A stretch of 64,000 bases of DNA from CAVXNB01 sp963763085. Its GTDB lineage: Bacteria > Actinomycetota > Acidimicrobiia > Acidimicrobiales > Bog-793. A model generated the notes under the pieces. The model saw only the letters and a program-made list of their open reading frames with translations. It had not been told where the DNA came from and did no database searches. This document shows positions 27,393-35,770 of this stretch, piece after piece. Position 1 is the stretch's first letter. Every line of letters begins with the position of its first letter. Made by a program: the position numbers and the translations under genes. The stretch spans positions 186,001 through 250,000 of the forward strand of contig CAVXNB010000004.1 of assembly GCA_963763085.1 (NCBI GenBank), written 5' to 3'.

Positions 27393-28592
27393 TCAGGCGC
27401 CGGCGGGTCCGAGCGCCTGCTCGACGCGCTCCAGGAGCCGGGCGCTGCAGCCGGTCATCTCGACGAGCGGCGCGATCTCCGTTGCGACGCGCGCGGCGAG
27501 GGCGGCGAAGACTTCCGCGAGCTTCCCGTCGCTCCCGAGCGCCACCGGCACGCCCACGTCCCCGCCGGCGGCGAGCCCGGCGTCCAGCGGCACCGAGCCG
27601 ACCAGTGGCACCCCGATGTCGTCGGCGAGCCGTTGTCCCCCGCCTTCGCCGAATATCGCGTGCGTCTCACCGTTCTCGCACGTGAAAGGGGACATGTTCT
27701 CGATGACGCCGGCGACGCGGAGATGACCCTTGCGCGCCATGTCCGCCGCCCGGCCGGCGACCTTCTGGGCGGCCTCGTTCGGCGTCGTGACGAGAAACAC
27801 CTCCGTACGCGGCAACATCCTCGCCAAGCCCATCTGGACGTCGCCGGTACCGGGCGGCAGGTCGATCACGAGGTAGTCGAGCGCCCCCCACCGGACATCC
27901 TCCAGGAAGTGCTGGACGGCCCGGTTGAGCATCAGCCCGCGCCACATGATCGCATCGTCCTCGCCCGAGAGGAATCCCATCGAGACGACCTTGAGGACAC
28001 CGGGTCCGACGGCGCGCTCGACGGGGATCATCTTCCCCCCGTGCGCCTCCAGCGCGCCCTCCATCCCGAGCAGCCTCGGCACCGAGTGGCCCCAGACGTC
28101 GGCGTCGAGCAGGCCGACGACCAGCCCACGGCGGGCGAGAGCGACCGCGAGGTTCACACTCACCGACGACTTGCCGACTCCGCCCTTGCCGGACGCGATC
28201 GCGAGCACCCTCGCAGACGCGGGAAGATCGGTCGGGACGGCGCGGTCCTGCGCCTTGAGCCGAGCCTGCGACATCAGCGCCGCCCGCTCCGCAGGATCCA
28301 TCACGCCGGTGCGGACATCGACACGCTCCACGCCGGGAAGGGTCTTGACCTGGCGCTCGACATCGGTACGGAGCTGGTCGCGGAGCGGGCAGGCGGCGAT
28401 CGTGAGGGCGACCTCGACAGTCACCGCTCCGCCGTCGACCTCGATGCGGCGAACCATGCCCAGCTCGACGATGTTCGCGCCGAGCTCGGGATCGATGACT
28501 CCGGTCAGCGCTGCCCGGACCGCCTCTGAAGTCGGCGCCGGGGTGCCCGGCGAGGGGGTCGACCCGGCGAGCGGTTGGCCTGACGTGCTCAC
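27393..28592 (-). CDS. mrp: Mrp/NBP35-type iron-sulfur cluster carrier ATPase
   Basis: A 399-residue protein with an N-terminal MIP18/DUF59 domain (about 20-100; ELGMVRRIEVDGG) and a P-loop ATPase (IASGKGGVGKSSVSVNLA, then DADVWGHSVPRLLG and DYLVIDLPPGTGD). The CxxC of bacterial ApbC near the C-terminus is reduced to one cysteine in MSPFTCENGE, as is usual in actinobacterial Mrp. It would load or transfer Fe-S clusters. GTG start at 28592. It diverges from a HesB/IscA gene, a fitting partner. Confidence 0.9.
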   Translation of the reverse strand: MSTSGQPLAGSTPSPGTPAPTSEAVRAALTGVIDPELGANIVELGMVRRIEVDGGAVTVEVALTIAACPLRDQLRTDVERQVKTLPGVERVDVRTGVMDPAERAALMSQARLKAQDRAVPTDLPASARVLAIASGKGGVGKSSVSVNLAVALARRGLVVGLLDADVWGHSVPRLLGMEGALEAHGGKMIPVERAVGPGVLKVVSMGFLSGEDDAIMWRGLMLNRAVQHFLEDVRWGALDYLVIDLPPGTGDVQMGLARMLPRTEVFLVTTPNEAAQKVAGRAADMARKGHLRVAGVIENMSPFTCENGETHAIFGEGGGQRLADDIGVPLVGSVPLDAGLAAGGDVGVPVALGSDGKLAEVFAALAARVATEIAPLVEMTGCSARLLERVEQALGPAGA

Positions 28593-28594
28593 GG

Positions 28595-28600
28595 TATGAT
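28595..28600 (+). promoter_or_regulatory. -10 box of the HesB/IscA gene
   Basis: TATGAT is a near-consensus -10 on the plus strand between mrp and the HesB gene. It predicts a start around 28607 and a leader of about 68 nt that contains the hairpin at 28612-28645 and the ribosome site. No good -35 is visible. Confidence 0.45.
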
Positions 28601-28611
28601 CGAGCCTACTG

Positions 28612-28645
28612 GTGCAGTGTCCGGGAGCCTCCCGGGCTGCTGCAC
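28612..28645 (+). promoter_or_regulatory. Leader stem-loop upstream of the HesB/IscA gene
   Basis: Outer arms GTGCAG/CTGCAC and inner arms CCGGG/CCCGG (loop AGCCT) form a two-part hairpin within the predicted leader, 14 nt before the GGAAGGAGG site. It is not followed by a T-run, so it is not a terminator. Position suggests control of expression or mRNA stability. Confidence 0.4.
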
Positions 28646-28674
28646 CCTAGGTTCTGCCTGGAAGGAGGCCCGCA

Positions 28675-29040
28675 GTGAGCCTTGCGACGTCAACGGTCAA
28701 GCTGGGTCAGCGACCCAGCCCAGTGACGCTCACCGACGCGGCAGTGGCCAAGGTGGCCGATCTGCTCGCCCAGGAGGGAGACGACAGTCTCGCGCTCCGC
28801 ATGGCGGTACGGCCGGGCGGGTGCTCGGGCTACAGCTACGAGATGTTCTTCGACTCCGAGATCGCCGACGACGACATCGTGCGCAGCTTCGGGACCGTCC
28901 GCGTCGCGGTCGACCCCGAGAGCGCCGAGCTCATCAAGGGCGCGACCCTCGACTACCGCGACGGGCTGCAGGAGGCCGGCTTCCACGTCACGAACCCCAA
29001 CGCCTCTCGGACCTGCGGCTGCGGCTCATCGTTCAGCTGA
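28675..29040 (+). CDS. HesB/IscA family iron-sulfur assembly protein
   Basis: A 121-residue A-type carrier. The three conserved cysteines are present: PGGCSGYSY and the C-terminal TCGCGSSFS. It receives or delivers Fe-S clusters, consistent with divergent mrp. GTG start at 28675 with a perfect GGAAGGAGG site. The first 15 residues are an extension before VTLTDAAVAKVADLL. RidA follows after 19 bp. Confidence 0.9.
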   Translation: MSLATSTVKLGQRPSPVTLTDAAVAKVADLLAQEGDDSLALRMAVRPGGCSGYSYEMFFDSEIADDDIVRSFGTVRVAVDPESAELIKGATLDYRDGLQEAGFHVTNPNASRTCGCGSSFS

Positions 29041-29059
29041 CCTGAACGCCCTCCCGACC

Positions 29060-29431
29060 ATGGCGAAGCCGATCGGACCCTACACACCTGTCGTCCGCGC
29101 CGGCCCGTGGCTGATCTGCTCCGGCCAGCTCGGCCTGCTGGACGGCTCGCTCGTGGACGGTGGCGTCACGGCGCAGGTGACCCAAGCGCTGAGGAACGTC
29201 GCGTCGCTGCTGGAGGGCGAAGGAAGTGGGCTGGACGCTGTTGTGAAGACGACGGTGTTTCTCACGGACATGGCAGATTTCTCCACCATGAACGAGGCCT
29301 ATCTCGCTGCATTCGGAGACCATCGGCCGGCGCGGAGCGCCTTCGCCGTTCTCGGCCTTCCTCTCGGCGCGCTCGTCGAGATAGAGGCCTGGGCATTCAC
29401 GCCGGGACCGCCCGCCACCTCGGCCGGCTAA
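29060..29431 (+). CDS. RidA/YjgF family protein
   Basis: A 123-residue member of the Rid family of enamine/imine deaminases. GPYTPVVRAGPWLICSGQLG opens the fold, and the C-terminus carries VEIEAWAF in place of the RidA sequence with the catalytic arginine, so it belongs to a divergent Rid subgroup. ATG start at 29060. It fits the M. tuberculosis Rv3678c position near the MBL and ArsA-like genes. The next gene starts 2 bp after its stop. Confidence 0.82.
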   Translation: MAKPIGPYTPVVRAGPWLICSGQLGLLDGSLVDGGVTAQVTQALRNVASLLEGEGSGLDAVVKTTVFLTDMADFSTMNEAYLAAFGDHRPARSAFAVLGLPLGALVEIEAWAFTPGPPATSAG

Positions 29432-29433
29432 CC

Positions 29434-30610
29434 GTGCGCCTGCCGCGCCGGGTGCTCGGCGTCGCATCGGTGTGCCTGCTCGGCATCATCGCCGGCTGCA
29501 GCTCCGCCGCGACCACGAGCACGACGACCACCGCCGCCGGCCCCACCACGACGCTTCCGCCGCTGCCGCCGCCGCTCTACGCGTACGTCACCACGGTCGG
29601 GACCGGGGCCAGCATCGGCCTCGGCCACAGCGTCGTCGCGATCAACATCTCACCGGAGGGCGGCGGCTCGCGGGCCCGGATCGGCGTCGGCACCTATCCC
29701 GATGCGATCGCCGTCACGCCGAACGGCCGGCGGGCCTACGTCGCCAACTACACGTCCAACACGGTCACGCCGATCGACCTCGTGACCGGCAGGGCGCTGC
29801 CGTCGATTCAACTCGGCCCGAGTGCCGGGCCGGCCGGGATCGCTGTCACCCCCAACGGGAAGATGGTGTACGTCACCGACGCCGGCGCGATCGGAACGAT
29901 CGGGCACAGCATCACGCCGATCGTGGTCGCAACCGACAGGCCGCTGCGGCGGATCACCGTCGGCCCCGGACCGCAGGGCATCGCCATCACGCCGGACGGC
30001 CAACGCGCCTACGTCGCCGATGCCGGGGCGATCGTGTCCGGCCAGACCGGCCCGTTCGGCTCGACGGTCACACCGGTGGACCTGAGGACCGGCAAGGCGT
30101 TGCGCCCGATCACGGTCGGCAACGCACCCACCGGCATCGCCATCACGCCGAACGGCGCCACGGCGCTCGTGACCAATCTCAACTCCGGCAGCGTGTCGCC
30201 GATCAGCACCGGCAGCGATACGGCCGGCGCGCCGATCTCGGTGCAGGGAGCACCGATCGCGGTGGCGATCTCGCCGCTGCAACCCACGATCGCTTACGTG
30301 GTGGACGCCATCTCGAAGCAGTCGAAGACGGGGAACGTCACCCCGGTCAACCTCGTGAGCGACAGCGCCGGAGCGCCGATCCTCGTCGGCAAGAACCCGC
30401 AGGCCATCACGATGAGCCCCGACGGCAGGACGGCGTGGGTCGTCTGCTTCGACACCAGCACGATCGTCCCGCTCAGCATCGGCACGCACCGGACCGGGCC
30501 GGCGATCCGGGTGCCGGGAGGCCCGTCGGCGGTCGCAGTGGCGGCCCCGCCCTCGTCGACGGGAACGCGCAAAGCCCCGCCGGCGAAGAAAAAAGAAGAA
30601 AGCCTCCTAG
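29434..30610 (+). CDS. YVTN-repeat beta-propeller lipoprotein, +1 frameshift in a poly-A run
   Basis: About 391 residues. The signal peptide ends in a lipobox (LGIIAGC), followed by a Thr/Pro linker and roughly seven propeller blades marked by IAVTPNGRRAYVAN and IAITPDGQRAYVAD units. The deposited frame reads through into the antisense of the next gene. One A less in the AAAAAA run at 30589-30594 gives a Lys-rich end (KKKAS) and a TAG at 30610, 10 bp before the convergent regulator. Propellers of this type bind ligands at the cell surface; the target is unknown. Confidence 0.78.
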
Positions 30611-30620
30611 TTCGCCGGCC

Positions 30621-31316
30621 TCAGCGGTCGTGGTCGGCCGGGAGCCACCTCACCGTCCCGAAACGGTATCCCACGCTCCGGACCGTCTCGATCAGATGCA
30701 CGTGTTCCTCCCCGAGCTTGGCGCGCAGCCGCCGGACGTGGACGTCGACGGTCCTCGCTCCCCCGAAGTACTCGTATCCCCACACCCGCGACAGCAGGGC
30801 CTCACGCGTGAAGACCTTTCCCGGCCGAGCGGCGAGAAAGCGCAGCAGCTCGTACTCCATGAAGGTGAGGTCGAGGGGACGACCCTGGATGGCGGCCTGG
30901 TAGGTCTCGAGGTTGAGGGCGAGGGGGCCGTAGACGATGAGGTCGTGTTTCTTGCCGCGGCCGGTTCGCCAGAAGAGGTGTGCCAGCCGAGCCTCGAACT
31001 CCTCGGCGGTCGCCGTCGCCAGCACGAAGTCGTCGAACAGGTCCTCGCGCAGCTCGAGCTCCTGCAGGCACGCCGGCGGCAGGACGAGCAGCACCGGCTG
31101 CAGTGGGCTGTCGCCCTTGCGGAGAATCCGGCAGGCGACGAAGGCCGCACTCGGATCCTCGACCGCCGAGACGACGGCGCCCGAGTAGCCGTCCTCGGGC
31201 TCGTCGCGTTCCGCCAGAGCCGGGTCGGGCACGGCACGCCACGGGTAGGCGGCGCGCTCGAGCGCGTCCGACAGCCACGCCGACGGCGGATCGGGGTAGA
31301 CGAGCAGCGGTTCCAT
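30621..31316 (-). CDS. GlnR-like orphan OmpR-family regulator
   Basis: A 231-residue protein with a degenerate receiver half (about 1-120) that lacks a recognisable phospho-acceptor motif, and a C-terminal OmpR-type winged helix (LTFMEYELLRFLAARPGKVF, TVDVHVRRLRAKLG, TVRSVGYRF). GlnR, the actinobacterial nitrogen regulator, has this build. The gene lies 34 bp downstream of a glutamine synthetase on the same strand. The ATG at 31316 is preferred over an upstream in-frame start. Direct orthology with GlnR is inferred from build and neighbours. Confidence 0.75.
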   Translation of the reverse strand: MEPLLVYPDPPSAWLSDALERAAYPWRAVPDPALAERDEPEDGYSGAVVSAVEDPSAAFVACRILRKGDSPLQPVLLVLPPACLQELELREDLFDDFVLATATAEEFEARLAHLFWRTGRGKKHDLIVYGPLALNLETYQAAIQGRPLDLTFMEYELLRFLAARPGKVFTREALLSRVWGYEYFGGARTVDVHVRRLRAKLGEEHVHLIETVRSVGYRFGTVRWLPADHDR

Positions 31317-31350
31317 CGCTACGAGGCCGGCAATTCCCGTTCGACGATCG

Positions 31351-32698
31351 CTAGAGAGCTGGAAGGTAGCGGGCAAGCTCGAACGGCGTCACTTCGCGGG
31401 TGTAGGCCTCCCACTCGGCCCGCTTGTTGCGCAGGAACCACTCGAACACGTGCTCTCCCAGCGTCTCGGCGACGAGCTCCGAGCCCTCCATGGCGACGAG
31501 CGCCTCCTGCAGGCTGGACGGAAGCGGGCGGATGCCTTCGGACGCGAGCTCCTCGGGCGACATGGTGAACAGGTTCGCCGCCGCCTCGGGGGGTAGCTCG
31601 TAACTCTTCTCGATCCCCTGCAGGCCCGCCGCCAGCACCATTGAGAACGCGAGATACGGGTTGCAGGCCGGGTCCGGGGAGCGGTACTCGAACCGCGTCG
31701 ACTCGATCTTGCCGCGCTTGGCGATCGGCACCCGCACCAACGCCGACCGGTTGTTGTACGCCCAGCAGACGTTCACCGGCGCCTCGTAGCCGGCGACGAG
31801 ACGCTTGTAGGAGTTCACCCACTGGTTCGTCACCGCCGTGATCTCGCGTGCGTGCTCGAGGACGCCCGCGATGAACTGGCGGCCCACCTCCGACAGCCCT
31901 CGCTCGCTGCCCGGGTCGGCGAACGCGTTCCGGTCGCCCTCGAACAGCGAGAAGTGCGTGTGCATGCCCGAGCCCTGGACACCCGACAGGGGCTTCGGCA
32001 TGAAGCTGGCGTGCACGCCGCGTTCCTGCGCGATCTCCTTGACGATGAGCCGGACGGTCATCACCGTGTCGGCCATCGTCAGCGCGTCGGTGTATCGCAG
32101 GTCGATCTCGTGCTGGCTCGGCGCGTCCTCGTGCTGGGCGTACTCGACGGGGATGCCCATGTCCTCGAGGGTCAGCACGGTGCGCTTTCGCAGATCGGTC
32201 GACAGGTCGGCAACGGTGAGCTCGAAGTAGGAGCCGGCGTCGAGCGGCTTCGGCCGCTCGCCCGGCTCGCTCGGGGCGAAGTAGAAGTACTCGATCTCGG
32301 GAGCCGCGTAGAACGAGAACCCACGGGCGCGGGCACGCTCCAGCGTCCGTCGCAACACGTGCCGGGGACAACCTTCGAACGGAGAGCCGTCGAGATTGGT
32401 GATGTCGCAGAACACGCGGCGCGACCGGTGAGGAGTCACCTTCCCGCCCGATCCGAAACGGCAGGATCTGGAACGTCTTCGGATCCGGCTTTGCGAGCAC
32501 GTCGCTCTCCTGCACGCGGCTGAAGCCGTCGATCGCCGACCCGTCGAAGGTCATGCCCTCGTCGAGGGCGTTCTCGAGCTCGGCCGGCGTGATGCTGAAG
32601 GACTTCGGGATGCCGAGCACGTCGGTGAACCACAGCTGGATGAACCGCACCCCGCGTTCCTCGACCGTCCGCAGCACGTACTCCCGCTGACTTTGCAT
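31351..32698 (-). CDS. glnA: Glutamine synthetase, GSI-alpha type, +1 frameshift
   Basis: About 448 residues after repair. It condenses glutamate, ammonia and ATP to glutamine. Recognisable blocks are MTFDGSAIDGFSRVQESD, PEIEYFYF, GSGMHTHFSLFEG and NPYLAFSMVLAAG. Where adenylylated GSI-beta enzymes have a tyrosine, this one reads NLFTMSPEE, the alpha pattern, so adenylylation is not expected. The N-terminal 85 residues are in another frame: GCGCCGCGTG at about 32438 carries one C too many, and removing it gives PVARVFCDI. ATG at 32698 with GGAGGAC. It probably shares a transcript with the GlnR-like gene. Confidence 0.88.
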
Positions 32699-32805
32699 GG
32701 GGTCCTCCGATCCTCGCGCCCCGCGCCGGGCGCGCGAATCAGTGTCGCAGGTGGGGAGGACGCCGAGCCAGCAACCGGGACATGAGCGGTCTCGTGAGAA
32801 ACCTG

Positions 32806-32843
32806 TTCACACGCCGTTCATTTTCGAGCAACGATCCGGAAAC
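32806..32843 (+). promoter_or_regulatory. Candidate GlnR operator between the two glutamine synthetases
   Basis: Four 5-mers lie at exact 11-bp pitch: TTCAC (32806), TTCAT (32817), GCAAC (32828) and GAAAC (32839). The GlnR consensus is gTnAC and GaAAC half-sites separated by 6 bp, i.e. the same pitch. The array ends 76 bp before the GTG of the GSI-beta gene in the divergent 221-bp spacer. Half-site matches are imperfect. Confidence 0.45.
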
Positions 32844-32919
32844 GATGCTTTGCCAAGCTGTCCGAGGCCCGTAGCGTTCAATTGTCGCGCCCGGACGTGG
32901 CGCCCCCGAGGAGGAAACC

Positions 32920-34344
32920 GTGCAGGACCGGACTGCAGCCGATGTCGTCAAGCTGACGAAGGACGAGGGAGTGGAGATCGTCGACATCCGATTCTGCGAC
33001 CTCCCCGGCCTGATGCAGCACTTCTCCGTGCCGGCCCATGAGCTGACCGAAGACGCCTTCGTGGACGGGTTCGGCTTTGACGGCTCCTCGATCCGTGGGT
33101 TCCAGGAGATCCAGGAGTCGGACATGATCCTGCTGCCGGACCCCGCCACCGCCGTGCTCGATCCCTTCCGCCAGCACAGGACCCTGAACCTCAACTGTTT
33201 CGTGCACGACCCGGTCACGCTCGAGAGCTACACCCGGGACCCCCGCTACGTGGCGCTCAAGGCCGAGCGTTACCTGCAGACCACGGGCATCGCCGACACC
33301 GTCTACTTCGGTCCGGAGGCGGAGTTCTTCATCTTCGACGACGTCCGTTTCTCACAGGACCAACGCTCGGCGTTCTACCAGGTCGACTCGATCGAGGGCA
33401 TCTGGAACTCGGGCCGAGACGAGAAGCCCAACCTGGGCTTCAAGCCGCGCTACAAGGAGGGCTACTTCCCCGTCCCTCCGATGGACCATTTCCAGGACCT
33501 GCGCTCGGAGATGATCCTCGTGATGGAACGGTTGGGAATCGAGATCGAGGTGCAGCACCACGAGGTGGCCTCGGGAGGCCAGGCCGAGATCGACATGCGC
33601 TACGACACCCTGCTGCGCATGGCAGACAAGCTGATGCTCTACAAGTACGTCGTGAAGAACGTGGCGCGCAACGCCGGCTACTCGGCCACCTTCATGCCGA
33701 AGCCGCTGTTCCAGGACAACGGGTCGGGCATGCACTGCCATCAGTCGCTGTGGCGCGGCGGCGAGCCGCTCTTCTACGCCGAGACCGGCTACGCCGGCCT
33801 GTCCGATCTCGGCCGCTGGTACATCGGCGGACTGCTGAAGCACGCGGCGGCGGTGCTGGCGTTCGCGGCTCCGACGACGAACTCGTACAAGCGGCTCGTG
33901 CCCGGCTACGAGGCTCCCGTCAACCTCGTGTACTCACAGCGGAACCGCTCGGCGGCGTGCCGGATCCCGCTGTACTCGAAGAGCCCGAAGGCGAAGCGGG
34001 TCGAGTTTCGCTGTCCGGACCCGGCGTGCAACCCCTACCTCGCCTTTGCGGCCATGCTGATGGCGGGTCTCGACGGCGTGCAGAACCGGATCGAGCCGCC
34101 GGACCCGATGGACAAGGACCTCTACGACCTCCCGCCGGAGGAGCTGGCCAACGTGCCGCAGGTTCCGTCCTCGCTCGACGAGGCGCTGCGGGCGCTCGAG
34201 GTCGACCAGGACTTCCTGAAGGCCGGCGGAGTCTTCACCGACGACCTCATCGAGACCTGGATCAGCTTCAAGCGGCTCGCCGAGATCGACCAGGTCCGAC
34301 TGCGGCCGCACCCGTGGGAGTTCATGCTCTACTACGACATATAG
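32920..34344 (+). CDS. glnA: Glutamine synthetase type I-beta
   Basis: A complete 474-residue GSI-beta enzyme. Active-site blocks are FGFDGSSIRGFQEIQESD, FGPEAEFFIFD, HHEVASGGQAEIDMRYD, NGSGMHCHQSLW and VPGYEAPVNLVYSQRNRSA. The adenylylation site is present (Tyr402 in DLYDLPPEE), so activity should be tuned by a GlnE-type adenylyltransferase. GTG start at 32920 with a strong GAGGAGG site. It diverges from the GSI-alpha gene, and the spacer has a candidate GlnR box. This is the likely main housekeeping enzyme. Confidence 0.95.
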   Translation: MQDRTAADVVKLTKDEGVEIVDIRFCDLPGLMQHFSVPAHELTEDAFVDGFGFDGSSIRGFQEIQESDMILLPDPATAVLDPFRQHRTLNLNCFVHDPVTLESYTRDPRYVALKAERYLQTTGIADTVYFGPEAEFFIFDDVRFSQDQRSAFYQVDSIEGIWNSGRDEKPNLGFKPRYKEGYFPVPPMDHFQDLRSEMILVMERLGIEIEVQHHEVASGGQAEIDMRYDTLLRMADKLMLYKYVVKNVARNAGYSATFMPKPLFQDNGSGMHCHQSLWRGGEPLFYAETGYAGLSDLGRWYIGGLLKHAAAVLAFAAPTTNSYKRLVPGYEAPVNLVYSQRNRSAACRIPLYSKSPKAKRVEFRCPDPACNPYLAFAAMLMAGLDGVQNRIEPPDPMDKDLYDLPPEELANVPQVPSSLDEALRALEVDQDFLKAGGVFTDDLIETWISFKRLAEIDQVRLRPHPWEFMLYYDI

Positions 34345-34503
34345 CCTCTGCACACTAGCGCGTTTCGCCTGTCGGACATCGAATAGTTTGCTCGAAGCAC
34401 GTCTATCGGGTGGCGCAGAGCAGCAGGAATCCGACCCCACGCCTGGGGCAGGCGCACCGGACTCGGCCGGGAACCGCTGCGGCGGTTCGGTCGTCTAACG
34501 GGT

Positions 34504-35529
34504 GTGAAGTTGAGGTGGTTGCTGTTGGCGGTGCTCGGGCTCGCCGCCGGCGGATGTGGCATGTCTCGGGTTACGCCGGTCCCGAGCGGGACCAGCCCCG
34601 GCGGTGGCGCGTCCACTGTCGCCGCCGGCCGCTCAGCCCCAAGCTTTTTGACCCTAGAGATCGACAACATCACCAGATTGCTGCAGCTGCGACGCCTCAG
34701 CGACGTCCGAGCTCCAACAACCGTCATTAGCTCTGACCAGTTCGCGGGCGCGATCGAAACGTCGACCACCTCGGCGCTGGTGGGCTTGTCGAGCAACTGC
34801 AACGCCACCCTCGAGCGGGTCAACCTGATCACCGGCGACGTCCGCGTGCTGCGCCGCCTCCACCAAGCAGTCAGCGGCTTCGCTCTCAGCCCGAACGGCG
34901 CCGAGCTGGCCTACATCACCTACGCCCACTGCTCAGTGCCGCCACCGTGTCCCGGCGTGTGCAGCGGGGGCACGACCTTCGGGCCGGACACGCTCGCCGT
35001 ACTCAACTTGAGCACGGGCGCCGTCTCCGAGACCACGCTGGTGGGTCCCGACCCCCACCCGGTGGTCGCTCAGCCCAGCTGGAGCCCCAACGGCAGACAG
35101 GTCGCTGTCTCCGTCTTGGAGGGGACGCCCGCGCAGGTGGCCGTCGTGAACGCGGCCCATCCCGAATTTCGCACAGCCCGGCTGCTCCCACGACCCGCGG
35201 GCTGCGACGACGACCCGATCGCCTGGACAACCCTCGGGATTCTCACCGACGAGAGCTGCGGCGACGGCACCCCCACATCGGTCACTCATTTCATGGCAGT
35301 CACCGATACCGGCAAGACCACCCGCCGCTGGGCCGTACCGCCCTGCACCTACGGGGTCAGCGCAGAGCAGGCGGCCGACTCGACCAAGATCGTGGTCGAC
35401 ACCGATGTCGGATACGGCACGTGCAGCCCTCAGGCCACCTGGACGGCGCAGTTTTGGACCATAGACGGCCCCAAGCTGAAACCGCTCTTCGCCATCCCAG
35501 GTGCCGGGTTTGACGTCGGCCTGCCTTAG
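34504..35529 (+). CDS. Beta-propeller-like lipoprotein of unknown function
   Basis: A 341-residue exported protein. A short signal peptide with lipobox (GLAAGGC) and a Gly/Ser/Pro linker are followed by WD40/TolB-like repeats (GFALSPNGAELAYITY, PSWSPNGRQVAVSV). Several cysteine pairs could form disulfides. No catalytic motif. GTG start at 34504. It opens the accessory region after the glutamine synthetases and is convergent with a gntR remnant. I do not recognise a named family. Confidence 0.6.
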   Translation: MKLRWLLLAVLGLAAGGCGMSRVTPVPSGTSPGGGASTVAAGRSAPSFLTLEIDNITRLLQLRRLSDVRAPTTVISSDQFAGAIETSTTSALVGLSSNCNATLERVNLITGDVRVLRRLHQAVSGFALSPNGAELAYITYAHCSVPPPCPGVCSGGTTFGPDTLAVLNLSTGAVSETTLVGPDPHPVVAQPSWSPNGRQVAVSVLEGTPAQVAVVNAAHPEFRTARLLPRPAGCDDDPIAWTTLGILTDESCGDGTPTSVTHFMAVTDTGKTTRRWAVPPCTYGVSAEQAADSTKIVVDTDVGYGTCSPQATWTAQFWTIDGPKLKPLFAIPGAGFDVGLP

Positions 35530-35719
35530 TCGCGCGAACACCCGTGAGTGCGCGCAGCACTGTGTTGGTGTTCACGTCGAGAACCGTTGCCAGGTCCTTC
35601 GCAAGAGGCAACCGTTCGCCTGGTCGAGCCTCGCCATCGGCGATCGCCCGCAGGAGGTCAACCGCGACCTGCTCGTAGAGCGGTGTCTCTCGGGAGGCGT
35701 CTACGTGGACGAGTTCCAT
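35357..35719 (-). pseudogene. Truncated GntR-family regulator
   Basis: The first 60 residues are a normal GntR winged helix (ETPLYEQVAVDLLRAIADGE, ARPGERLPLAKDLA, DVNTNTVLRAL). After about 35540 the similarity stops and the frame continues into the antisense of the lipoprotein gene, ending at 35357. The family's wing end and effector region are missing, so the gene is cut by deletion or rearrangement. ATG at 35719, with an AT-rich promoter-like patch (35722-35742) upstream. YtrA-type GntR proteins of this form normally control an ABC transporter, which is absent here. Confidence 0.7.
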
Positions 35720-35770
35720 TGTGCTATTAAGCTTAGTTTCATCGGATCCAGCTGCGAAGCGAGCTCTCCA

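Noticed and set aside
30611..30903. Continuation of the YVTN lipoprotein frame into the regulator gene
   Set aside because: It is antisense to the conserved winged helix; a one-base change in the poly-A run gives a natural stop at 30610.
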